64,000 nt of DNA from SXTU01 sp964496695. GTDB lineage: Bacteria > Verrucomicrobiota > Verrucomicrobiia > Limisphaerales > SXTU01. Numbering within the stretch: position 1 is the stretch's first letter; every line of letters begins with the position of its first letter. The position numbers and the translations under genes were made by a program. Under the pieces are notes generated by a model. It was not told the DNA's origin. It saw nothing but the letters and a program-made list of their open reading frames with translations, and ran no database searches. This document shows positions 25,131-33,157 of this stretch, piece by piece. The stretch is from contig CAZCBE010000019.1 in the NCBI GenBank assembly GCA_964496695.1, positions 1 to 64,000 on the forward strand, read 5' to 3'.

Positions 25131-25487
25131 TCAAAGCGTGTGGCCAGCACTGCGAATGGTGCAGCGCGGCGAGGCTGAGACCTGGCTGCCTCGCAGGTAG
25201 CGTCCGCCTCCCGGGCATTCTGGCAATGCTGAGCCCTTCATGCAGGCGAGAATGGCTGGATCGCTGAAGGAGTAGGTGTCGGTCGCGCTCTTCTTGTTCT
25301 CCAGCGCCCACTGTTGCACCGCCGCATCAATTTGCCTCAGGTTGCTGTCGCAGGAGGTCTTCGCCGCAGTGTGGCGTGCTTGGTTGAACTTGAAGATGCC
25401 TAGCGCGGCAGCGGCTACGATCATTCCTAGAATGAGTGTCCAAGCCGCCCAGCCCACCCCTGACTTGCTTGAAGGCTCGTCTCCCAT
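25131..25487 (-). CDS. small pilin-like exported protein, tandem copy 4
   Basis: This protein has 118 residues and starts MGDEPSSKSGVGWAAWTLIL, with a hydrophobic stem (LILGMIVAAAALGIFKFNQAR). The core is CDSNLRQIDAAVQQWALENK, FSDPAILACMKGSALPECPG, GGRYLRG and SPRCTIRSAGHTL. An extra Cys (LACMKG) replaces the Tyr found in most copies. It is the nearest relative of copy 5. Gaps of three bases on both sides point to translational coupling within an operon. Confidence 0.85.
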   Translation of the reverse strand: MGDEPSSKSGVGWAAWTLILGMIVAAAALGIFKFNQARHTAAKTSCDSNLRQIDAAVQQWALENKKSATDTYSFSDPAILACMKGSALPECPGGGRYLRGSQVSASPRCTIRSAGHTL

Positions 25488-25490
25488 GGC

Positions 25491-25841
25491 TCAAAGCGAG
25501 TGGCCGGGAATGGAACACCTCGGCCGGTCAGCCAGATTTGCTCCCGGCGAGTAATGGCCGCCGCCGGGACAAGCTGGCAGCTCGGAACGTTCCAGAAACG
25601 CAAGCACCGTCGGGTCGTCCAGTGAATAGGTGTCCGTCGGCTGCTTCTTGTATTCCAACCGCCACCGCTGCGCTGCTTCATTGATGCTCTTTAGATTGGG
25701 AACACAGGCGTTCACGGCGGCGGTGGCACTTGCTGGCCGTAGGTTTGGCACCAATATGCTGAGCCATAACCCAAAGATGAGCGCGACGAGTATCCTGAAC
25801 GGCCAGCCGAAGGCGGATTTCTTGGCAGCCTCGTTCGTCAT
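25491..25841 (-). CDS. small pilin-like exported protein, tandem copy 3
   Basis: This protein has 116 residues from ATG 25841 (MTNEAAKKSAFGWPFRILVA). The stem is RILVALIFGLWLSILVPNL. The core CVPNLKSINEAAQRWRLEYK diverges from the QIDGAVQQWALENK consensus. It ends with LPACPGGGHYSPG and PRCSIPGHSL. A longer frame to 25892 exists but would overlap copy 2; the chosen start leaves a four-base gap and aligns with the other copies. Confidence 0.84.
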   Translation of the reverse strand: MTNEAAKKSAFGWPFRILVALIFGLWLSILVPNLRPASATAAVNACVPNLKSINEAAQRWRLEYKKQPTDTYSLDDPTVLAFLERSELPACPGGGHYSPGANLADRPRCSIPGHSL

Positions 25842-25845
25842 TACT

Positions 25846-26199
25846 TCAAAGCGTGTGGCCGGGGATGGTGCATGTCGGCGAACTGGACACATTCGGAGCC
25901 GTGGAGTCTCTGCCGCCGTGCGGGCACTCCGGCAATCTCGAATGTCTCATGAATTTCAGGATGGCAGTATCTGTGAACGAGTATGTGTCTGTTGCAGTTA
26001 ACTTGTTCTCCAAAGCCCACAGCGCGACTGCGCCATCAATCTGCTTCAAATTTGAGATGCAGGCGTTCTTCGCACTGGTTCGGCGGCCCGGTGGGCGTGT
26101 GTAGTTGGGGATTGCCATCGCTGCCAGTGCTGCCAGCAGCGCCAGGCCAACGACCACAGTCCACACGTAGCAGTTATTATCTGAGGCTCCATCATTCAT
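25846..26199 (-). CDS. small pilin-like exported protein, tandem copy 2
   Basis: This protein has 117 residues. The N-terminus is MNDGASDNNCYVWTVVVGLA, with the stem VVVGLALLAALAAMAIPNYTR; AMAIPNY is the most pilin-like stem in the array. The core is CISNLKQIDGAVALWALENK, FTDTAILKFMRHSRLPECPH and SSPTCTIPGHTL. An extra Cys precedes the membrane segment. The CPxGGxY motif appears as CPHGGRD, so the aromatic residue is lost. Confidence 0.83.
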   Translation of the reverse strand: MNDGASDNNCYVWTVVVGLALLAALAAMAIPNYTRPPGRRTSAKNACISNLKQIDGAVALWALENKLTATDTYSFTDTAILKFMRHSRLPECPHGGRDSTAPNVSSSPTCTIPGHTL

Positions 26200-26271
26200 G
26201 GGTTCACACTTTGTTCCATGCTCTCTGGTTCTCCCGGCGGTGCAGTTTGCTATTTGAGGTTCCAGGAGCGC

Positions 26272-26703
26272 TCATCGGTAAACCGCGTGATAGGGGATGG
26301 AGCAAGTGGGCAGTTCGCCAACCTTGCGCGGAAGCTGGTAGCTGCCATCGCTCGGGCAAGTGGGAAGTCGGGAGCCTTTGAGATAGGCCAACACCTCAGC
26401 CGGCGCAATCGTGTCCCCCTTCGCGCGTTGATGCTCAACGGCCCAGTGCTGGACCGCCGCCAGCATCTGTTCCAGATTGGCAACGCACTTGCCTCGCTCG
26501 CCCGCTTCTGGATCTCGGGACTTCCATTCAGCGTATTCACTGGCGAGCGCACATATCAGAACGATCACAGTCATCACGATTTTCGGCAGTTCCACATCAC
26601 GCCACCTGCCAGTCCATTTTTTCGGCCAGTGCTTCCTCAGGACTGGAGCGCCGACCCGCAGACGGGGCCGATTGCTTGGACCACTATTCCACCAGTGCTT
26701 CAT
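26272..26703 (-). CDS. small pilin-like exported protein, tandem copy 1 (diverged)
   Basis: This 143-residue member is the longest and most diverged. From ATG 26703 it has an extended basic N-terminus (MKHWWNSGPSNRPRLRVGAP; LRKHWPKKWTGRWR) before the hydrophobic stem LPKIVMTVIVLICALASEY. The core is CVANLEQMLAAVQHWAVEHQ, then LAYLKGSRLPTCPSDGSYQL and the end LPTCSIPYHAVYR, in which the GHTL tail has decayed. Its ATG overlaps the TGA of the oxidoreductase gene by one base (TGATG), indicating translational coupling to that gene. Confidence 0.8.
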   Translation of the reverse strand: MKHWWNSGPSNRPRLRVGAPVLRKHWPKKWTGRWRDVELPKIVMTVIVLICALASEYAEWKSRDPEAGERGKCVANLEQMLAAVQHWAVEHQRAKGDTIAPAEVLAYLKGSRLPTCPSDGSYQLPRKVGELPTCSIPYHAVYR

Positions 26704-28004
26704 CACACCTTGTTCCACGGCGCGCGGTTTTCCCGGCTCCGCAGCTTGTTCGCCTCCGCATCCCCGATGAACTCCTCCTTCGCCGGGTTCCACTTGAGCG
26801 GGCGGCGGAGCCAGTAGCCGATGTTGCCGAGCTGGCACACCTGCGCCGTGCGCGCGCCGATCTCCACATCTGCCACGGGTTTCGCCCGGGTCTTGATGCA
26901 GTCCACCCAGTTCTGCTTGTGGCTTGCGGCGATGGCCGGGAGCTTGAAATCCTGCTCACCGAGCGGCGTTTCGAGGATGGACTTGGGCGTGGACTCGATG
27001 CCCTTGCGGTCCACGTAGATGGTGCCCAGCTCGCCCTCGAAGGTTGTGCCGCTTGGGCCGCCGTGGAACATCTCGATGCCGTTCGCATAGACGAAGCGCA
27101 GGCCGGTGTCGCCGCTGGCGGGCGGGTGGATCTCCACCGGCGCGGAGCCGTCCATGCCCAGCGCCCATTGCGCGATGTCGAAGTGGTGCGCGCCCATGTC
27201 CGCGAGGCCGCCGCACGCGTATTCCTTGTAATTGCGCCACGCCGGGAAGTGCTTGTGGATGTCCAGCGGGCAGAGGATCTGGTTGAAGGCGCGCTCGGGC
27301 GACGGGCCGTTCCACAGGTCCCAATTCGTGCCGGCGGGCACGGGCTCGGCGGGGAGATCGCAGGGCTTGGCCGGGCCGCCGACGCCCACGCGCACGGTCT
27401 TCACCTTCCCGACGCGTCCGCTGCGGACGTATTCCACAGCCTGACGGAAGTAGCCCTTGAACTCCGTGCGCTGCTGGCTGCCGGTCTGGAAGACGATGCT
27501 GTTCTCGCGCGCGGCGGTGACCATCGCGCGGCCCTCGGCGATGGTGAGGGAAAGGGGCTTCTCGCAATACACGTCCTTCTTCGCGCGGGCGGCGAGGATG
27601 GCGGGGATGGCGTGCCAGTGGTCCGGTGTGGCGATGCACACGGCGTCAATGTCCCGGCGCGCGATCAGCTCGCGGAAGTCGCCGAACGGAGTGCAGCCCT
27701 TGTAAGCGCCGGACTCCTTGTCCTTCGCGTAGGCTTTGTGCACGCGCTCGACGGCATCCGTCAGGCGGCCTTCGTGGACATCGCAGACCGCGACGACCTG
27801 CACATCGCTCATGCCGAGGAACCCGCCGAGGTGGCCGCGGTTCATCATGCCCATGCCGATGAGGCCGAGGTTCACGCGGCCGTTCGGGCCGGAGCCGGAC
27901 TTGGTCGCGGCCCAGACATGAGCCGGCAGGAGGAACGGCGCGGCGGAAGCGGCGAGCGTGGCGCGGAGGAAGGAGCGACGGGTGGAATGGGCGTGGAGTT
28001 TCAT
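26703..28004 (-). CDS. Tat-exported Gfo/Idh/MocA family oxidoreductase
   Basis: This 433-residue protein has a twin-arginine leader (STRRSFLRATLAASAAPFLL), a Rossmann motif NLGLIGMGMMNRG and the catalytic-lysine motif KKDVYCEKPLSLTIAEGRAM. The C-terminal domain contains NYKEYACGGLADMGAHHFDI and AQWALG. It resembles the oxidoreductases, many Tat-exported, that process sugars or inositols in these phyla. It is about 30 residues shorter than the paralogue at 7211-8590 and clearly a different subgroup. It heads the transcription unit that continues into the six pilin-like genes, joined to the first by a one-base stop/start overlap. Why a sugar oxidoreductase should be coupled to pilin-like proteins is not obvious. 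Confidence 0.92.
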   Translation of the reverse strand: MKLHAHSTRRSFLRATLAASAAPFLLPAHVWAATKSGSGPNGRVNLGLIGMGMMNRGHLGGFLGMSDVQVVAVCDVHEGRLTDAVERVHKAYAKDKESGAYKGCTPFGDFRELIARRDIDAVCIATPDHWHAIPAILAARAKKDVYCEKPLSLTIAEGRAMVTAARENSIVFQTGSQQRTEFKGYFRQAVEYVRSGRVGKVKTVRVGVGGPAKPCDLPAEPVPAGTNWDLWNGPSPERAFNQILCPLDIHKHFPAWRNYKEYACGGLADMGAHHFDIAQWALGMDGSAPVEIHPPASGDTGLRFVYANGIEMFHGGPSGTTFEGELGTIYVDRKGIESTPKSILETPLGEQDFKLPAIAASHKQNWVDCIKTRAKPVADVEIGARTAQVCQLGNIGYWLRRPLKWNPAKEEFIGDAEANKLRSRENRAPWNKV

Positions 28005-28157
28005 GTGAAGGGAACGACTGGCTTGAGTAGGGATATAATCATCCGGGGGCGCACCGGTGTCGAGCAGAGTTCAAAACGGCAGAGGCAGATTTGTTTCGGT
28101 GTAACGCGCAGGCGATTTGATTCCCCGTTGCAGTGGTGCCGTTCTCCCTTTTTATGA

Positions 28158-28237
28158 GCCGATTGTGGCAGGAAAATTAGGGGCAGAAAAATTGGGATGA
28201 AAAATCTTCCTGCCCCTAATTTTCCTGCCCAATCGGC
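28158..28237. repeat. palindrome, GGCAGGAAAATTAGGGGCAG family
   Basis: The arms 28158-28186 and 28210-28237 pair over 28 bases with a single-base indel. The loop is A/T-rich (AAAATTGGGATGAAAAATC). It lies between the HAD gene and the downstream oxidoreductase on the same strand. The A/T content sets it apart from neighbouring GC-rich repeats. It could act as a transcription terminator or processing site. Confidence 0.9.
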
Positions 28238-28263
28238 GCGAAGCGTCAGGAGATTGCAGCGTT

Positions 28264-28968
28264 CTACCGGCTGAAGCCGGGACTCCGAACCTCCGACTGC
28301 CGCACCACTTCCATCAGCTCAACCAGCGAGCGCACTTGCTCGCCGGGCACGGGTGGGGCGTGACGTCGGATCAGGCGGGCGTGCAGGCCGGCGGCGCGGG
28401 CGCCGGTCACGTCCTCGTTCACGCTGTCGCCCACATGCAGCGTGGCTTCGGGCGGGACGCCGAGCTGCGCCAGGGCGGCGGCGAAGATTTCGGGCGCGGG
28501 CTTGGTGAAGCCAGCGTGACAGGAGACGACCACGACCTCGAAGCGGTCGCGCAAGCCCAGCCGTGCCAGCAGCGGTTCCAGGCGGTCGTCCCAGTTGGAC
28601 ACCACAGCCAGCCGGGTGCCGTGGCGGGCGAGCGCGTCAAGCGTGGGCAGCACATCGTCGAAGACGTGCCATGCGTCGGCCTTGGTGAAGCGCTCATACA
28701 CGGCGGGGAAGAAGCCGTCAGGCAGTGGTTCGGCGATGCCCGTGAAGGAGTGCTCCACCAAGTCCAACCACGCGGCGCGTGAGTAGTCGAAGCTCCGCTT
28801 CACCCGCCACGCGGCGGCGAACTGCTGGTTCAACCGCGCCGGGTCCGCACCCCGCACGCCGAAGCGCGCGGCGACCTCCGCATAGAGGTGGCCGACCGAC
28901 GGCCACGGCTCCAGGAGCGTGCCGCCGGCGTCGAAGGTCACGGCTTTGATCGCGGGTCCAGAGCGCAC
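28264..28968 (-). CDS. HAD-superfamily hydrolase (REG-2/HDHD3-like)
   Basis: This 234-residue haloacid dehalogenase-like phosphatase has motif I KAVTFDAGGTLLEPW, where the second Asp of DxD is replaced by Gly, as in REG-2/HDHD3-like members. Motif II is LAVVSNWDDR, motif III includes the Lys of GFTKPAPEIFAAAL, and motif IV is LHVGDSVNEDVTGARAAGLH. An all-alpha cap lies between I and II. The Asp-to-Gly change may alter or reduce phosphatase activity, since that Asp usually acts as general acid/base. The substrate is unknown. The gene stands alone between palindromes and a divergent membrane protein gene. Confidence 0.9.
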   Translation of the reverse strand: MRSGPAIKAVTFDAGGTLLEPWPSVGHLYAEVAARFGVRGADPARLNQQFAAAWRVKRSFDYSRAAWLDLVEHSFTGIAEPLPDGFFPAVYERFTKADAWHVFDDVLPTLDALARHGTRLAVVSNWDDRLEPLLARLGLRDRFEVVVVSCHAGFTKPAPEIFAAALAQLGVPPEATLHVGDSVNEDVTGARAAGLHARLIRRHAPPVPGEQVRSLVELMEVVRQSEVRSPGFSR

Positions 28969-29088
28969 GACGGGAGTCTGGCGGAGCCGGAGATTTCTTC
29001 AATCCGTCCCGCGAGGTTTTTCGATTAACACCATCGCCACGCCTGCCGGTATCCATGCTCCCGCAAACTAAAACTTAATTGTTGAGCT

Positions 29089-29757
29089 ATGAACAATGTC
29101 TCGTTAACCCTCGAATCCAACATGGACGCCCACCCCGTTCCACGCCGGCTGCCGCTCGCGGTGAAGCTCGGCTACACCGCCTTCATGGCCGTGCTCGTGC
29201 CGGTCTATTGGGCCAACTACGGCCCGACCAATTTCCTCTACTTCTGTGATGTGGCGCTCTTCCTCACGCTGGCCGCCGTGTGGACGGAGAGCGCGCTGCT
29301 GGCCAGCATGGCGGCGGTGGGGATCGTCCTGCCGCAACTGGTCTGGGTGGCGGATTTCGTGGCGGGCCTGGCCGGGGTGAAGCTGCTGGGGATGACGGCC
29401 TACATGTTTGACGCGAAGCGCTCGCTGTTCCTGCGCGGGCTTTCGCTCTTCCACGGCTGGCTGCCTTTCCTGCTGCTCTTCCTCGTGAAACGACTCGGGT
29501 ATGACAAACGAGCTTTCCCGGCCTGGTGGGCGCTCGCGTGGGCGCTGCTGGTCTTCTGCTACGTCGCCATGCCTGGTCCGATGCCGAACGCGACCATTCC
29601 GGTGAACATCAACTACGTCCACGGCATGAGCGACGACGCGGCGCAGACGTGGATGCCGCCGCTGGCCTGGCTGGCCACGCTGATGGTGGGCCTGCCGGCG
29701 CTGCTCTACTGGCCGACGCATCTCGCGCTGAAGCGTTTTGCGGCGCAGGCGAAGTGA
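29089..29757 (+). CDS. polytopic membrane protein, function unknown
   Basis: This 222-residue protein has about six to seven hydrophobic segments, including AVKLGYTAFMAVLVPVYWAN, YFCDVALFLTLAAVWTESAL, MAAVGIVLPQLVWVADFVAG, GWLPFLLLFLVKRL and WWALAWALLVFCYVAM. A loop carries NATIPVNINYVHGMSDDAAQ. I do not recognise the family. The second ATG (MDAHPVPRRL, 29122) is a possible alternative start. It is transcribed away from the HAD gene and followed by a repeat-filled gap. Confidence 0.8.
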   Translation: MNNVSLTLESNMDAHPVPRRLPLAVKLGYTAFMAVLVPVYWANYGPTNFLYFCDVALFLTLAAVWTESALLASMAAVGIVLPQLVWVADFVAGLAGVKLLGMTAYMFDAKRSLFLRGLSLFHGWLPFLLLFLVKRLGYDKRAFPAWWALAWALLVFCYVAMPGPMPNATIPVNINYVHGMSDDAAQTWMPPLAWLATLMVGLPALLYWPTHLALKRFAAQAK

Positions 29758-29797
29758 CGCCAATCCTCAATGCAAAGCGGTGGCGTGCTGCCGGACG

Positions 29798-30262
29798 GCA
29801 CCCCAACCCTCTCCCCTCCTCCGAGGAGGGGAGAGGGAGAAGCCGGGCCGGCGCGGACGCCGGCGCTACGTAGCGCCGGCCTCCGGCCGGCCGTATCGCA
29901 AGCGTCCGCGCTTGCCCCCGGAGCGCGGACGAAGGCGAGGTGAGGTGGAATTGTCCTGGAGCGCGGCTGTGTCCCGCTCGGCGCGGGATCAGCCGCAGCA
30001 ACGTGCGAGCGGCGAGCGGGGTGCGAAGGCCGGAAGGCCTTCGGTCAGGCGACGTTGCTGCGGCCGGTCCCCGCGACACAGCCGCGCTCCGGGGGCCGGC
30101 GAGGACGCCGGCGGCACGGCAAGCCGGAGGCTTGCGCTACGCTACGTAGCGCCGGCCTCCGGCCGGCCGTGCCGCAAGCGTCCGCGCTTGCCCGGTCGGA
30201 AAGGGCGATGTGGTCGGTCGGACGTTGAAGCGGCGTAAACGCCGCGCGCCGGGACCACCTTT
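29798..30262. repeat. cluster of four palindromic repeat families
   Basis: Between the membrane protein and glycosyltransferase genes I see, in order: a CCTCTCCCCTCCTCCGAGGA hairpin (about 29809-29838); a GCTACGTAGCGCC-family copy (29843-29920); the inner part of the nested palindrome (29956-30090); another GCTACGTAGCGCC copy preceded by a GCCGGCGAGGACGCCGGC hairpin (30096-30202); and a single GAAGCGGCGTAAACGCCGCG copy (about 30229). No gene is seen in 29758-30330. Confidence 0.85.
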
Positions 30263-30330
30263 CCCCTCGACACGTTTCTCTCACCCGGTAGGTTCCGCCC
30301 GCCTTCCAGCGCCGGCGCTGGGGCCGTGAC

Positions 30331-31299
30331 ATGAGCAGCGACGCTTCCGCCCCCAAGATTTCCGTCGTCATCCCGATCTACGGGAAGGCGGGGGATCTGC
30401 CCCGGCTGCTGGCGGCGCTCCAGGCGCAGACGCTTCGGCCGCACGAGGTCATCCTGGTGGACAGCAGCCCCAAGCCGATTGACAGCGCGCCGCCGGGCAC
30501 GCGGCTGATCAAGAACCCCGTGGATATCGCATTGAGCTGGGACTACAACCTCGGCGCGAAGGAGGCCACGGGCGATTACATCCTGAACATGCAGCAGGAC
30601 TGCCTGCCGGAGAACGACACGGCGCTGGAGCGTTCGTTCAAACTGCTGACGGCAGTGCCGAATCGCGTCTCCGTGGTCGCGCTGGTCACACTGCCGGAGG
30701 AGAATTTCCGGAACTATGGTTTCTGGGGCCAGGTGCTGATGGCCAAGTGGGTCGGGCGCATCCGGCAGGGGATCAGCGGGAAGTTCGACCTGCACCGTCG
30801 CGAGATTTACATGGGCATCGGCGGCTACGACACGGAGCGGTTTCACTTCGCGGGCGAGGACATGGATTTGTTCATGCGCCTGAGCGAGCGGGGCGAGGTG
30901 TTCGTCAGCGATGTGGAGATCATCCATCTGCATTTCCAGTCGCAGAAGCAGAGCTGGGATGTTGTGGCCAAAAAGTGCTACCAGCTCGCGGAGTCCTTTG
31001 GCGCGCTCTTCCGCAAGTGGGGCTTTCAGCTCCGGCGCATTCCTTACGCGGGCCACTGGACGCATCACCTGGCCAAGTATCTGTATCTGCTGATGCCGCT
31101 GCTGCCGTTTTATCCGGTGCCCGTGCTGCTGTGCGTGTTCGTGGGCAGCAATCTGGGCAACATGGAGGCGTGGCGGATCAAGTCGTGGAAGACCTGGGTG
31201 TATCTGCCATGGTTCAATTTCCTGAACTTCTTCATCGGGCTGGCGGGAACGGTGCGCGGGTTGCTGACGGGGCGGCAGCGGTATTCGGTGAGCAAGTGA
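30331..31299 (+). CDS. glycosyltransferase family 2
   Basis: This 322-residue GT-A fold enzyme transfers a sugar from a nucleotide donor. The N-terminal ISVVIPIYGKAGDLPRLLAA is followed by VILVDSSPKP, which holds the first Asp. The metal-binding DxD-like position is in YILNMQQDCLPEND, and GEDMDLFMRL matches the ED catalytic-base motif. C-terminal hydrophobic segments (YLYLLMPLLPFYPVPVLLCV; YLPWFNFLNFFIGLAGTV) anchor it to the membrane. The likely role is assembly of a surface polysaccharide or glycolipid; no other glycan genes are adjacent, so the product is unknown. Confidence 0.93.
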   Translation: MSSDASAPKISVVIPIYGKAGDLPRLLAALQAQTLRPHEVILVDSSPKPIDSAPPGTRLIKNPVDIALSWDYNLGAKEATGDYILNMQQDCLPENDTALERSFKLLTAVPNRVSVVALVTLPEENFRNYGFWGQVLMAKWVGRIRQGISGKFDLHRREIYMGIGGYDTERFHFAGEDMDLFMRLSERGEVFVSDVEIIHLHFQSQKQSWDVVAKKCYQLAESFGALFRKWGFQLRRIPYAGHWTHHLAKYLYLLMPLLPFYPVPVLLCVFVGSNLGNMEAWRIKSWKTWVYLPWFNFLNFFIGLAGTVRGLLTGRQRYSVSK

Positions 31300-31393
31300 G
31301 GCGGGGATTTGGCCACGAAAGGGCGCAAAGAGCGCAGAGGTGGAAAAACAAGTTCTCCGCTGTTTTCGGTGGAGCGGGGAGGCGGCAGGGAAA

Positions 31394-31549
31394 TTCCAAG
31401 CTCCAAGTCCCAAGCTCCAAAGAAACTCCAAGCCTCAAATTCCAATCGTTCAGCGCGCCACGCGGCCAGCCCTTCCGCCCTGGTTCGTCCCCTTGACATT
31501 TGGAGCTTGGAGCTTCTTTGGGATTTGAAACTTGGGATTTGGAGCTTCT
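31394..31549. repeat. palindrome, TCCAAGCTCCAA family
   Basis: The left arm, about 31394-31443 (TTCCAAGCTCCAAGTCCCAA and following), pairs imperfectly with the right arm 31499-31549 (TTTGGAGCTTGGAGCTTCTT and following). It is built of repeated TCCAAG/CTTGGA units and is moderately A/T-rich. It lies in the gap after the glycosyltransferase gene. Confidence 0.85.
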
Positions 31550-31681
31550 TCCACACGCCATTCGACTGAAACCAGCGGAGAACCAGGAAACAGGGAAGGG
31601 TCAGAAAAATGGGAGGGGGATTGAGCGGGGAGATTCTGAAGATGTCTGGGCTGCTCGGCGGTTTCGGTCCGCCGGCTCTGC

Positions 31682-31903
31682 GGCAGGCGAGGACGCCTGC
31701 CGCCACTGGGAGTGCGGATGCGTCAGGCCTGAAAGGCCGTCCGGTGACAGCCCAGGGTGAAGCGAAGCGAAGCCCTGGGGGCACCAACCCCTGCCTTGCC
31801 CGCCCTGTAAGGGCGGGACGGTTGCGCCTTTACAGGGCGCTTCCAACTTGGAAATCCATTTCCCGGGGCTTCACCCCGGGCTTTCACCGGACGCCCTTTC
31901 AGG
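31682..31903. repeat. compound palindrome, CCTGAAAGGCCGTCCGGTGA family
   Basis: The outer arms 31728-31763 and 31868-31903 pair at 33 of 36 positions. Inside is CGCCCTGTAAGGGCG with GCGCCTTTACAGGGCG. A short GGCAGGCGAGGACGCCTGCC hairpin precedes at about 31682. The open frame extending upstream of the methyltransferase gene to 31609 is made of this repeat, so no gene is called here. Confidence 0.85.
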
Positions 31904-31959
31904 GCTGGATGGCTTTGATTGCCCTTGCCAAGGGGCCGGGGCGCTCGGAAGGTTTGGGC

Positions 31960-32721
31960 ATGCAAAGCCTGTTTTCATACCCCCGGCTGGTCCCCGTGCT
32001 CGTTGCCTCCTGCGTGGCGCTCACCGCTTGCACGAGTGTCGCCCAAGACACGGCCAAGGATGGGAAGAAGGATGCCTCCCGTTATCAGACCGGCGTGAAG
32101 ACGCGCGATGGGCTGGGCAAGTTTTACTTCGGCCGCGAGATCGCGCACTACATGACCCATCACGGGGCGCCCTGGCTGGAGCGCGCGGAGCGGGAGCAGG
32201 AGGAGCGGCCGGATCTGGTGATGAAGTCGCTCGGGCTGAAGGGCGGCGAGACCGTCGCAGATCTGGGGTGTGGCACCGGCTACTACAGTTGGCGGCTGGC
32301 CAAGATGGTGGGCAGCCAGGGCGTCGTCTATGGCGTCGAGATTCAGCCGGAGATGCTGGAGCTGCTCGCCGGGAAGATGAAGGAGCGCGGCATCACGAAT
32401 GTCGTGGGCGTGCTGGGCACCACCACGGACCCGAAGCTGCCGAAGCCCGTGGACCTGGTCATCATGGTGGATGTTTACCATGAGTTCGACCACCCGTGGG
32501 AGATGATGGATGCGATCTGCAAGCAGTTGAAGCCGGGCGGCCGCGTCGTCTTTGTGGAGTTTCGCGGGGAGGACCCGGAAGTGCCGATCAAGCCGCTGCA
32601 CAAGATGACCGAGGCCCAAGTGAAGAAGGAGATGGCCGCGCAGCCGCTGGAATATGTCGAGACCATCCGCACGCTGCCGTGGCAGCACCTGATCATCTTC
32701 CGCAAGAAGGCGGGGAAGTAG
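31960..32721 (+). CDS. predicted lipoprotein with SAM-dependent methyltransferase domain
   Basis: This 253-residue protein has a methyltransferase fold: motif I ETVADLGCGTGYYSWRLAKM, then GVVYGVEIQPEML, VDLVIMVDVYHEFDHPWEMM and LKPGGRVVFVEF. It starts with what looks like a lipoprotein signal (RLVPVLVASCVALTACTSVA; lipobox Cys near residue 24), implying export and lipid anchoring, although S-adenosylmethionine is normally cytoplasmic. ATG 31960 is chosen because it gives this signal and has GGAAGG upstream. The longer open frame (from 31609) is repeat-derived. Related exported methyltransferase-like proteins are common in Planctomycetota and Verrucomicrobiota, and their substrate is unknown. 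Confidence 0.88.
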   Translation: MQSLFSYPRLVPVLVASCVALTACTSVAQDTAKDGKKDASRYQTGVKTRDGLGKFYFGREIAHYMTHHGAPWLERAEREQEERPDLVMKSLGLKGGETVADLGCGTGYYSWRLAKMVGSQGVVYGVEIQPEMLELLAGKMKERGITNVVGVLGTTTDPKLPKPVDLVIMVDVYHEFDHPWEMMDAICKQLKPGGRVVFVEFRGEDPEVPIKPLHKMTEAQVKKEMAAQPLEYVETIRTLPWQHLIIFRKKAGK

Positions 32722-32742
32722 CCAGGAAACGCGTGGGAGAGG

Positions 32743-32818
32743 TGGGGTGACCGACGGGACTCGAACCCGCAACAGCCAGAATCACAATCTGGGACTCTAC
32801 CATTGAGCTACGGCCACC
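32743..32818 (-). tRNA. tRNA-His (anticodon GTG), CCA encoded
   Basis: On the minus strand the gene reads GGTGGCCGTAGCTCAATGGT at the 5' end. It has an anticodon stem-loop CCAGATTGTGATTCTGG with anticodon GTG, a T-loop GGTTCGAGTCC, and a 3' end that pairs with GTGGCCG and finishes in CCCA. The extra G at the -1 position, required for histidine identity, is encoded at 32818. The CCA tail is encoded too (ends 32743). It stands alone on the strand opposite its neighbours. Confidence 0.96.
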
Positions 32819-33157
32819 GCACGCGCGCAGGAAATTAGGGACACAAGGCGGGTGGGTCAAGCGCCTGCTCACGGGTTGTTTGCCGGGCGAGGGCGGGAGA
32901 CCCAGGAAACGGACAGGTAAATCAACCACTGATGGACACGGATGCACACGGATGCACACGGATGGAAACCGGAAGCGAGCCAGATTCCGCTTAGTGGATG
33001 GCCAGCGGTCTTTGGAGCCAGTTTTACCTCAACCGTGGTTGCCCTGTGAAGTGGCCGGACTTGAAGGCTGGTTTGGGTCTGCCTACCGTGCGTTGCCGCC
33101 CGGCCCGGGCCGAAATACTTTGCAAGAACGGCGGGACGGTGGACGAACCGTTCGTTG
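32819..33157. other. intergenic region without a recognised gene
   Basis: This stretch holds short direct repeats (GATGCACACG units, 32938-32965) inside a sequence starting AACCACTGATGGACACGGAT. I see no convincing gene or RNA. It must carry the sigma-factor promoter, but no clear -35/-10 pair stands out. Confidence 0.5.

Noticed and set aside
24350..26703. Pilin-like tandem array as a diversity-generating retroelement or phage cassette
   Set aside because: No reverse transcriptase, template repeat or recombinase is present; copies differ throughout rather than in one variable region.
31609..31959. N-terminal extension of the methyltransferase
   Set aside because: The added residues are encoded by a palindromic repeat, and the lipoprotein signal starts at 31960.
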